A stretch of 64,000 nucleotides of DNA from Strigamia acuminata (Eukaryota > Arthropoda > Chilopoda > Geophilomorpha > Linotaeniidae): positions 22,499,060-22,563,059 of the forward strand of contig OX442314.1 in NCBI GenBank assembly GCA_949358305.1, in the 5' to 3' direction. The first letter of the stretch is position 1. Every line of letters begins with the position of its first letter. Below the pieces are notes generated by a model. The model was not told the DNA's origin. It ran no database searches and worked only from the letters and a program-made list of their open reading frames with translations. Positions 10,265 to 20,500 of the stretch are shown here, in pieces. A program made the position numbers and the translations under genes.

Positions 10265-10393
10265 TTAATGCACGCCGGCGAGCGCATTTACCCGGTACTT
10301 CACTGCAGCACACCTGTTAAGAAACGGTTGTGATGCAGTGGAGCACCGAGTAAATGCGCATGCGCGCTAGCAGCCCACCGGTGCGCATTTTTA
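10265..10393. mobile_element. Palindromic MITE, about 130 bp
   Basis: Long imperfect inverted repeats fold over almost the whole stretch. The left arm runs from AATGCACGCCGGCGAGCGCA through TTTACCCGGTACTTCACTGCA. The right arm is its near complement (TGCAGTGGAGCACCGAGTAA to GGTGCGCATTT). The internal loop is short (around CACCTGTTAAGAAACGG). It is GC-rich compared with its flanks. There is no coding capacity. Confidence 0.6.
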
Positions 10394-10430
10394 AATAAAA
10401 ACGGTGTTTTTAAGATGTTAGGCCAGTGTG

Positions 10431-11337
10431 CAGTGTTGTGCGCGGTACACACAACATGGACCGCGGTCCCGGTACGCGTTACTGTACCGGCCGCAAAAAA
10501 GTAACGCGGTCCCGGTACGCGTTACTTCGAACGATACCGCGGTCCCGGTACGCGTTACACCGTGTACCGCGTTCCAATACCGCGGTCCCGGTACAGTACC
10601 GGGACCGCGATTTTGCGGTACATCTCGCGATACGCGAGATTCTCGAGAAAACACGAGATTCTCGGTGCTTTCTTTCCATATCTCCATATCTCCAATAGTA
10701 TTATACCAATTTAAAAATTGTTTGTTTATTTACAGGAATGCACAGTTCTAAAAATAAAAATTCATATATTTTTATCGAGGTCCAGAAAAAAAAAACTTAT
10801 AATACTTTTAAATTTTTATTTTGACTCATTTACGTAATTATATATAAATAATATAATATAAACACCAAAATAAAACAAAAATGACCAAAATAAAACAAAA
10901 ATGACCAAAATAAAACAAAAATGACCAAAATAAAACAAAAGTGACCAAAATAAAACAAAAATGACCAAAATAAAACAAAAATGATCAAAATAAAACAAAA
11001 ATGACCAAAATAAAACAAAAAATTCCTGGTTCCTGCAAATAAGAGACAAATTAAAAACAGTTTTTAAATTGGTATGGGAAAACGAGAGAAAACACGATAT
11101 TCTCGTGTTTTCTCGCGTTTTCCCGTGGACCGCGAGATGTACCTCAAAAGCGGTCCGCGGTACACGTATTTATAAAAGTACCGCGGTCCCGGTACGCGGT
11201 ACTGTACCGGCCTTAAAAAAATACCGCGGTCCCGGTACTCACCACCGCAAAAGTAACGCGGTCCCGGTCCCGGTACAGTACCGCGTACCGGCGGTCCAGG
11301 ACCGCCGGTACAGGACCGCGTACCGCGCACAACACTG
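10431..11337. mobile_element. Non-autonomous hAT-type element, 907 bp, 8-bp TSD
   Basis: The left terminus is CAGTGTTGTGCGCGGTAC and the right terminus is its exact complement (GTACCGCGCACAACACTG). Both are flanked by the same 8 bases, CCAGTGTG (10423-10430 and 11338-11345). An 8-bp target duplication with CA(G)-initiated ends is the signature of the hAT superfamily. The arms, each about 250-300 bp, are packed with GC-rich motifs built on CGGTCCCGGTACGCG and TCTCGTGTTTTCTCG, giving strong secondary structure. The AT-rich centre holds a 20-bp tandem array. No transposase frame is present, so it must have been moved by a transposase made elsewhere. The perfect duplication and exact ends suggest a fairly recent insertion. 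Confidence 0.88.
10865..11024. repeat. 20-bp tandem repeat, 8 copies, inside the hAT element
   Basis: There are eight units of CCAAAATAAAACAAAAATGA, with single-base variants in units 4 and 7. The array forms most of the AT-rich core between the GC-rich arms of the element. Open frames read through it (repeats of FCFILVIF on the minus strand), but they are low-complexity artefacts. Confidence 0.9.
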
Positions 11338-11547
11338 CCAGTGTGTTACCATTGGTAACACACTTTATAGTGCCAATCTCCAAAGCCAAATCAATAATCA
11401 TTAAAATAAACAAATATTTTCAAATGAAACAAAAATAAATGCAAATATCAGTTGAAAACACAAAACAGTTTATTATTTCCTAAATAAAATTAATGTTTAC
11501 AAATACAAACTAGCAGCTAATACTATATCCCGCTTAATTAACCGAAT

Positions 11548-11664
11548 TCATTCTTCAAACTTATTTTCTAACTCAACATTTTGAATCACTTTGGCAGCTT
11601 TGGCAGCTTTGACACATTTGCGATAAAAGTTTCTCCAATCTTCGTATGCAACGAATGATGCTGC
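11548..11664 (-). CDS. Candidate last exon of an unidentified gene
   Basis: On the minus strand a strong acceptor (TTTATTTCAG) precedes a 38-codon frame starting AASFVAYEDWRNFYRKCVKA and ending ELENKFEE followed by TGA at 11548-11550. Composition is coding-like (aromatic and basic helix). Upstream exons on this strand, at higher coordinates, are not clear. A frame near 12184-12372 is low complexity. The product is unrecognised. It could also be a fragment of a transposon-encoded gene. Confidence 0.28.
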   Translation of the reverse strand, partial: AASFVAYEDWRNFYRKCVKAAKAAKVIQNVELENKFEE

Positions 11665-12613
11665 CTGAAATAAAATAAACATTAACTCAACACAAGAAAC
11701 TAAGATAAAATTCTCATATTTATTTATTTAACATTAATTAAATCATAAAATAAAAATAAAAAAAACATTTGGAGGTCAAAATTGGGACTGAGAGGATTAA
11801 AGCCCCCATTTCAGGTGGAGGCCCCAGGCTCCACTGACCACAGGTGGTCTTTAAGCTGTTGTGGAGAGAATAGGTGCGTTGTTATAAAAAGTAGGGGACT
11901 GGACCCCATAGGATCCCATGTTAAACTTCATTTCTGCTCCAAAAATGACATTTTAAATATATTTTGGGTTTCGATTATTTAGCTGTAAAAGTGTTGGGCT
12001 AACCTAACCTTTAACCTCTCTCGATTTAAAGGTTATACATCCATAAAATTTCAATTTTGTGGCTTTCGATTATTTAGTGTTGGCTAACCTAACCTAATTA
12101 AAACAACATCGGTTATATTCACTTCAATTTGTGAAATATAAGAATTAAAATCATATATCTCTCTGAAATCCATAACCTTTAACCTACCTAAGATATAGGG
12201 TTAATATATAGAAAAACAAAAAAAAAACAAAAAAAAAAAAACAAATTACTTTGTCAGTTGAGCTTCTAGTTCTTCCGTTCGTTCGTTCGTTCGTTTCCAT
12301 TTTTTTTTCCACTTTGGAAAAATATGGAATTGTGTCCCCCGTATGAATGCCTCTTCTTCTTCTGATGAGCAAAAAATTGAAACGTCCAGCGTGGAAACAG
12401 TAGCCCTTTCAATCGTAAGGAGGAAGGGGAACTGATTTATGATGGGGTTCGATGCTCTTTATATACACTCTTAATTAGGTCAATGAACTAGTTCATTATT
12501 CACAGGTAAACGATCTCTGATTGGCTGTTTCTAACTTTTTCTACCGTTTCACCCTCAAAATAATGAACTAGTCCACTTTGAAAAATTATAGAATTAAATA
12601 CTGCGTGTCTGGG

Positions 12614-12745
12614 ACGTGTCGAGGGATAGACTGTCAAGAGAATGCCTGGCCAAGATGTCGAGTGATTGAGTGTCGAGAGATTGCCTGGTCGAGGGATTGC
12701 GTGTGCAGATATTGCCTTGTCGAGGGATAGACTGTCGAGAGAATG
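12614..12745. repeat. Degenerate tandem repeat, TGTCGAGxGATTGxCTGG-like
   Basis: About eight imperfect units related to TGTCGAGAGATTGCCTGG run from 12614 to 12745 (variants TGTCGAGGGATAGACTG, TGTCGAGTGATTGAG and others). It is GC-richer than its surroundings and lies immediately before the Tc1/mariner relic. No coding role is seen. Confidence 0.6.
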
Positions 12746-12779
12746 CTACCCCATCCACGCTAATTGCCTTAAGTGAGTT

Positions 12780-13360
12780 GGGCTGGCAGAAAAAGTTTAG
12801 CACCACATTCAAAAAGTCACAAAAAAAATCGGTTTCTTCAGAAAATCATTGTTTATTTGAACAATACATTTCAATATTTTGTTGGATAACCAAAATTTTG
12901 TATGTGATTGTGCAGACCAAGTCAAAACCTAAATGTGATGGGTTTGGAACACTAAGCAATTGACTTGACTTTATGCATAGAATCATTTTTCTGCTGAAAT
13001 ATCCATGTCAAAGGGAGTTCATCATCTGCAAACGGAAGCACAACAATCCTCTAATACTTTTTTATAAGTATATTGGTCCATGATACTCTTAATTTAATGT
13101 TTTAGACCGATACCCATACGGAAAAACCATCCCAATAGTAAAATGGCTTGGTGATGGTTTCCAGTATGGGTATTGGTCCACAACATTAAATTAAGGGTAT
13201 TATGGACCAATATACGTATAAAAAAGTATTGAAGGATTGTTATGCTTCCATTTGCAGATGATGAACTGCCTTTGACTTGGATATTTCAGCAGAAAAATGA
13301 TTCTAAGCATAAAGTCAAGTCAATTGCTCAGTGTTCCAAACCCATCACGTTTGGAACCAG
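12780..13360. mobile_element. Tc1/mariner relic arranged as a palindrome
   Basis: On the minus strand around 12880-12900 the sequence reads GYPTKY, the conserved motif near the Tc1 transposase C-terminus. Around 12950-13060 (minus) and again at about 13245-13370 (plus) it reads FADDELPLTWIFQQKNDSKH. This corresponds to the Tc1 catalytic block F.DN.P..W.FQQDNDPKH but with the key QDNDP changed. The two copies form inverted arms of about 205 bp (about 12935-13135 and 13150-13357) around a short centre that itself folds. The frames contain stops and altered catalytic residues, so the element is dead. Confidence 0.7.
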
Positions 13361-13483
13361 GAATGGATATGTCTAAATTTGATAATGAAGTGATGAATGA
13401 ACAAGATGTTAAAAATGGGATAATGAATCTGTTAATTGTTAATAAAAATAAATTTTTTTTTTTAAATAACTACAGTATTTTAG

Positions 13484-13936
13484 CTAAATAATGATGAAGG
13501 TACGATGATAAAGAAGGGATCCAACATAGTAAAGCGTCAGGCAACTGAAGTACCGGTAGTTAATTAATTTTTTTTACGAACCAAATCACATTTTATTTTA
13601 CACGTAATTTATATTATTACAGGACGATGTTTCCATTCGAACGAGAGTAAAAAATATGTATAAAAGAGTGGTTCGATATTACGTCTGCTCAATTAATAGA
13701 ATTGTAACGTTAAATAAACTCTAAATTTGTTTAAAATAATCTTGATAATAATTGTTCTCTTTTTAAGGGCGAAGATAAAGAAGCTTCCAGTATAGTCAAG
13801 GAGTACATGATAAAGTACGAAGGCATAGTCCCTGCAAAGGTAAACAGTAGTAAAGACATCGAAAATCGAACACCTCATAATTCAATCACATTTTTGTTGT
13901 CATTTGCAGGTGGCTAGGTATGCTTGCAAGTGGTAG
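13484..13936 (+). CDS. 3' exons of an unidentified gene
   Basis: Four consecutive exons join in phase 0: 13484-13555, 13623-13703, 13768-13839 and 13910-13936 (72, 81, 72 and 27 bases). They encode LNNDEGTMIKKGSNIVKRQ, then DDVSIRTRVKNMYKRVVRYY, then GEDKEASSIVKEYMIKYEG, then VARYACKW and a stop. A poly(A) signal (GGAATAAAATAAAA) follows at about 13990, consistent with a true 3' end. The protein is basic with no recognised domain. Earlier exons could include frames at 13360-13450 (MSKFDNEVMNEQDVKNG) and possibly the exons near 9.6-9.9 kb, with the intervening transposons inside an intron. The product is unknown. Confidence 0.45.
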
Positions 13937-14149
13937 GATCAAAATAAAGAAATTGGCAAAATACTTTATGTAATTAAATTATTAAAGAAAGGAATAAAAT
14001 AAAAATGGGCATCTATATCTACATCGCTTCAGTTACTTTTTTTGATTCACACACATCTCAGATCTCAAATGCTGCCTATAAGATGCGTGTTTAAAAATTT
14101 TAATTCTTGTATTTTATTGGCACGACTCCTAAGCTTTGTTAATCTATTT

Positions 14150-14505
14150 AGATCTCCCGTGGTGCATTAAACACTACAAGACCTTCATCCATATGATTAT
14201 CAAGTAAATCGCTTGGCATCGTCTGCTATCGCAGAGGTTTGTGACTTCACGCCGCCTCATTGGCTGGATACGTTGTATGGCGTCGACACCCAAAACGTCA
14301 CACATTCCGCCGTATGTTTAAAATATTTAACTCCAGAGAGCAGCAAATGCATCATGTGACCACGATGGCGACGCGCAACAAATTTCGTTATACGATAAAT
14401 GTGTAAAACGTCGTTTTTCTGTAAGTAAGCAATTTGTGTACTGTATGCAGACGATTCATCGGTCTAACTATTGCTCCTAAACCATTTTGATTTGTTTAGA
14501 AGGTG
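14150..14505 (+). promoter_or_regulatory. USP24 promoter and 5' UTR exon with UTR intron
   Basis: The region upstream of USP24 is GC-richer than its surroundings and contains an inverted CCAAT box (CTCATTGGCTGG, about 14257). A donor (TTTTTCT then GTAAGTAAGC) at about 14422 and an acceptor (TTTGTTTAG) just before 14500 define a 5' UTR intron. The coding exon begins with a short leader AAGGTG before ATG at 14506. No TATA box is obvious. Confidence 0.5.
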
Positions 14506-17500
14506 ATGGAAATCAACGAAGAAAGCGTCGTTACTCTTTTGAGCATGGGCTTTCCTGACGAGTGTGAGGTCCGTCGTGCTCTGAGGATTGCGAAAAATGA
14601 TTTAAACGAGGCTGTTGCCGTTTTAACCAACGATCAGAGCAGTCAGAATTATCTGATGGACGTCAACGAGGCAGAAATGGAAATGGCCAATTCAAAAAAT
14701 AAAGAAATCGTTTCGTCGGTGCCTCCTTCGTACGAGGAAGTCGTTGAAAGCGAGGTATTATAATCACTGTTAATTGATTGCAGTTATTTACAATTATTTT
14801 TTACACAATATGTTTAATGATAAACTGAAAATAAACGATGAATCAGACGAAATGTACCTGCAACCAATCAATCAATTAATCAATCATCAATCAATCACGA
14901 TAAGTGAAATTGATTTTGATTAAATTTTTTTTTTCTTTTTAGAAAAATGGATCGAGTAAACCAGATTCTCCAGTTGAATTTCCAGTTGCTAATTTATACG
15001 AATTGGAATCAAGGGTGTTTGTTGAATCTTGGTCCATTCCCTACAAACGGGAAGAATCGCTTGGAAAATGTCTTTTGGCGGCTATTCGACTGTCAAAGGA
15101 AGGTTTATGTAATGCCGATGAAAATTGTAAACGGTTTATGGATAGATGTATGCCGGAAGCTTTTAAAAAGGTCTGAAAATGTTTAAAATAATTGAAAATT
15201 TTCGATTTATTAATTTTGTTTTTCATCTAGTTGCTGACATCTGCCGCTGTACGAAGATGGGGTCCCGAAATACAAGAAGGAATCTACAGTATGCTTGAAC
15301 TTCTAGTTGATGTAGTTGTTGAACGGCTGAAGTGTGGTCCAATACCAGAAATGTTGCTTTTTAATACTTTTTCTTTGGTAAAAAAATCAATATTTTTAAA
15401 TTAAAATTGATTAATCAAAATGTTTATTTTACAGGCACTTGATCCGGAATGTGAATGGCACATTAAAAATAAATCCCGGCGATGGAGTTTACTTCACTGG
15501 GAAGAGGTTTTTGGACAGGGACAGTATTATGCATCGAGTCCTCCAGCTAGTTTCTTTAAAGATTCAAACGGGTGGCTCGTAGATCTCATAAACAGGGTAT
15601 TAGTTGCAATTTAAACTGTTAAAGATGTACAATAACAAGTGTAATTTGTTTAGTTTGCAGAGAGAGGTGGTTTTCAGCATGTCCAGGCTAAATTTGATGA
15701 GGATATACAAGACACTGTACGATTGATCTCACTTTGTAACTTCATTTTTTAAAATTTATTTATTAATATTGGTTTATTCGTTTAGGCCATGTGTTCGCTG
15801 TTAAAACCGTTTGGATTGTGCGCCGAGTATTTTAATTCGAGCGTAGTTTGTCCAATTTTGTCGCCGTGCATGGACAAAGCTGTCATTTATATACAATCGT
15901 TGCAAAATTGTGATTTAAAGCGAAAGGTGATTTGGTTTCTGCTAGTTTTGAATTGAAATTTTGATTTGATTTTATTTGTTTACGTTTATAGAAAGTGAGT
16001 GCCATCACCGAGTTGTTATCGGCAATGAAATTGCTTTGCGTTCATTTATGGCCCAATAAAGTTGAGATGATGAATAATCTGCGGCTCGAAATCATATTAC
16101 GAATGTTAAAATCATCTCATTTCAATTCAAGAATGAATGCCTTGAAAGAAGTGACGAAACTTATTGACGAAGCCACTTCGATTAAGGCCAATAAAGTTGC
16201 GCTGGATTCTGACTCTCTGCTGGAGTGGATTGCAGAATCAAATGTTTTGTCAATTGCATTAGAAGGCGTGTACAATTGGTATATTTTTGTTTTTATTTTA
16301 TTAAATAATCAATTTTTTTTTCTTTTTTCTTTTTTTTTAGGAAATATTGATCATGTTCAATACACCGATCGGTTAAAAACTATTGTCGAATTTTTAGGAC
16401 ATCGGTTGTCATTGGAAGAATTAACAAAAATATGGAAAATGCAGGTAGGTATTTTTCTTCTTTTTTATGTATTTATCGACAAAATTTCATTCATTTTCGT
16501 TTGATTTTTTGTAGATTGATCAGAACAATCAAGTTGTAGATAATATTTATGCAATCATGGCTGCGGCATCGGCTAAGTTTAATGCTCAGCAATTTGATCA
16601 TTTGTTCACGTTGATTCAGAAAGTAATATTTTCTAGCGTGAAAAGTTTTAATCTCATGTTTTATTAATTGAATTTTAGAATTGGCAAGAAGAAAATGTTG
16701 GAATGAGAGAAAAATTATTAACTCTAATAGGAAAAATTGGGAGAGAGGCGAGACCAGGAAAAACGTCGACGAAAGTATAAGAAATGCAAATTGATCTATT
16801 AAAATATTAAATTAAAAAAAAATTTATAATTTTTTTTTTAGGTTTTGGATTTGCTTTGGGATTTAGCACATTTGCCATCACTGCCAACTCATCTCATCGA
16901 ACAGTCTTTAGAAGAACATATGTCTATTCTTAATGATCCTGCATTTAAAGATCAAGTGAAAAAGAATTATGTTAATAAATGTGTGGAAGATATTAAAAAA
17001 GTATCTAAAAATTCATTTTTAACCATTAAATTGATAATATTTATTCATTCATTCATTTATTTATTTATCATAGGGGTGTTGCGTTTTACCTGCAATTAAA
17101 CAGTTAAATAACATTGCTCACAGTATTGCCAAACCGTCGATACACAAACAGGATAAGGCAGCACTTACTGATCTAAATAAAACCCACGAGGTTGTTAAGT
17201 TGATTACGTCCAGCTTAAACAAGTGCCATAAATTAAGTTTGAGCGTTCTTGGGGAGTGTAAATTAGGACCAGATGTGATTATTGATAATCGTTACACTCA
17301 TCGTGAAGTAATCGATATTTATTTTCGAGTGAAAATTATAATAATTGATTCTATTTTTTTTTTTTTTTTAGTTTGTTAATTGTCATCTGAATTTTCTACA
17401 GTTTATGTTACAAGAAGGTGATTTGTATTTAACGTGGAGTCGCTGTAAAGAAATTTGGGACTCGCTAGTTTCGAATCCCGATGCTTGCGAGTTTGATAGA

Positions 17501-20500
17501 GAAGTAATTTGATAATTTTTAATTTTTGATAAATTGAATTGAGTTTCTTGTTTATTTTTTCTAGGTTTGTTTTGATTGGTTTAGTAATTGCCTGGAAGAT
17601 TTAGAAGCAGACACAAGATATCAGTTATTCCAACTAAAACTTCTTAAAATGGATCCTGCGCAAGTGACAATGAGAGCATTTCAATGCTTTAAAACATATT
17701 TTGAGAGTGTAAATATCGAAGAGAGAAAATTGAAGAAAGTGCCAAATTACATCGTAAAAACTCGCAAAAAAATTTTAAAAAGAAAAAGAAATCGTTAATT
17801 CTATTGAATTCTTTTAGGTTGTCGATAGATTGGATCCGATCGGGATAGATTTCTTTTGGAAATTGGTTCTCTATGCACAGAATGAAGAAATAGCCGACAT
17901 TGCAATCGATAATATTTTAGACTTGTCATATCTTTTGTTGGCACCCAGATTAAAAAAAGTAAAATAAATAAAATATTTAAAAAAAAAATTGAATTTATTT
18001 TCGAAATTGTTTTTCAGGACCCGGAAGTGTTACACAAAAAATTCATCAGTGATTGCTCAAAACGACTTGAGGTATAAGGTTGTGTTCTGTTATGTATAGA
18101 GATACAGTAGCAGTGTCTAATAAAGTTTACAATTTGTGTAAACGAACTAAAAATTGATTTAAGTAAATTTATTTCTTGTTTAAAGGATTTATTTAGTGAG
18201 CCGGACAAACTAGAAAAAAGTGACAGTCCCGAGGTAGAACTTATCAACGCATTATTATTTACACCCATCTATCTTTCACTGCACTTCTTTCAATTCATTT
18301 CTGACTGGCTCACTCTGACTGTAACAACTACTCGAATCTTTTAACCATCACGTTTTGTTTTAATACAGACTTCAATGATGACTTTGAGTGGATCGGCCAT
18401 GTCGACAGCCGTATCAAGCGCTACGAAAACATTAACAGCTATGTCTGTTGCTGAAGTAGCTTCTCTGCCATTACCATCGAAGTAAAAATGCAATTAAATT
18501 ATTATTTCCAGTTTAATTGATTTTGTTTTTGTATACTAGATCTGTGCAACTGCAAAATATTCGACGATTGCTGATGATAGCAGAGAGATATGTGTCTACT
18601 ATCGAAGAGAATCATTCAGCTCCCCGCACAATTTTGCCTCACGGAGCAGCTTTTCAGGGACATCCGATATCGATGCACGTTGTTATTTGCGAAGGAACTA
18701 AACAGGAATTTACGATAATTGTAAATGTTTATATATTTAAATCGATATTTTTTAAATAAGTCTGTGTTTGCAGAGTCACAGTAATGAACCGTTACGTTCG
18801 CTTCGGCAAAACATTGCGCATCAAATGAAATTGAGTCCCGAACATATCCAAATCGCTGCTAATGACAAAATAGTATTTTGATCGGATTTATGAAAAAACT
18901 ATTACTACTTTTAGTTTACTACTTTTAGTTGGTGCCCAGTAAAGACCCAAAGTTATTGGGACAGCTAGAGTTTGCTGATGAGCAAAATATTGTGGTTAAA
19001 ATCAACGGTATTGGTACTGCAGCGACCATGAACCCGAATCAAAATGTACAAGTCAGAGAAGTATGTTTTTTAAATATTGGTGCAGTATTTTAAATTAAAT
19101 ACTCTTTGAATTTTCAGATTCAAGAACAGTGTTCAGATGATGTAAGAAGTTTCTACATTTAATTTTTATAGTGAAAAATTTAGATTTTTAATTTTTATAG
19201 GCTGATAGTAATTCAGCTGGAAATTCATCAGCTAATGCAATGGCTTCCGCGACGTCGTCGACAGCTTCAAATCGGCAATCGTTTATCTTCGAACAGGAAA
19301 AAATGTTACCCGGCGTTGTTATGGCATCGGGAGGACAAGTGTTCGAGATGCTGTATCGCTTGACGGAATTGGAAGATTCAAAGTAAAGAATACTCGATTC
19401 GATTGAATTTGGCAGTTAGATGGCATCGTTTTTTTTTTTTAATTTTTAATTTTATTTTAGAATAACGTCTTGTGTTCGTAATCTCTTACGGTTAATTCCG
19501 ACGGATCAGTCGATTCAAGATGCCTTAGATTCTTTAGGAACAAAAGTAAAAAAAAAAAAATGTTTGAAATATTTTAAAAATTCGTTTTTTTTTTAAATTT
19601 AAAATTTATATTTCTCAGGAGATTCCACGATCAAACGCAAGTGCGGAAGTAAGTCCGCGAGCAAGTCCTCGATCTAGTCCCAAAAAACTGAACGTTAGTC
19701 GCGATAAAGAATCGTCGTGGGAAGGCTTAAAAGTGTTTTTCGACGCCCACGCATTGTCCCCGTTTCGTGTTTTATATAATCTAGAGGTACGTAACTGCAT
19801 CATCAACATTAATCGTAATAATTTAAATTTCCGATAGGTTTTATCGAGTAAGTTAATGCCCACATCGAACGATTTGGGTACCCAGCACAGCGCTCTCATG
19901 TTTTGTGAAGAGTTTTTGAGTGTTGGTGGCTTGCGATTGGTCATCAACATTCTGCAAAAGGATGCGATGCCGACGGAAGTCGACTACGATACTCGACAAG
20001 GATGTTATTTCATCGCGTTACAATTGGCCAGGTATTTATTTATGCCCATTTTTTTAATGTTTTAAATTTAATTATTTGCCATTAGGTTTCTATTATGCGG
20101 TCAAACAATAACGGGCACTGCAGACATGCCGCCGTCACCGCAAGTTAAAATTAAAAAACCAACTTTAGAAGCGGTGAATCCAACATACTTTCCTCTTGCT
20201 GCGACCAAAGCTATTCAAGTAAAAACACTAAACATCTGTTCAACAAATTTTTATTTTATTTTATTTCACTCTAAAACAAGACGATGGGCGTTGCCGAGTT
20301 TTCAGACACGGTTCTTTGTTTTATGCGAGTCGCATGGGCAGCTGCAGCAGGACGTCTGTCTCTAGCTAATTCGACGTACACTACTCGAGAGAGCAGTACG
20401 TATTTCATCGGCTGTGGCGGCCGGAGTCGACAGAGCAGCACTGGAAGTAACGCGAGCAGCAGCAGCGAAGGAGAAATCCACACATTGCACGCGGGAGTCT

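Noticed and set aside
10816-11049. Minus-strand frame of repeated FCFILVIF, looking like a multi-pass membrane protein
   Set aside because: It is a translation of the 20-bp tandem repeat inside the hAT element. The same repeat is open in several frames, so the hydrophobic pattern is an artefact.
11782-11982. Plus-strand frame MGLRGLKPPFQVEAPG as a gene
   Set aside because: There is no family match, splice signal or coding bias. It sits in repeat-rich DNA and is likely part of an unidentified repeat.
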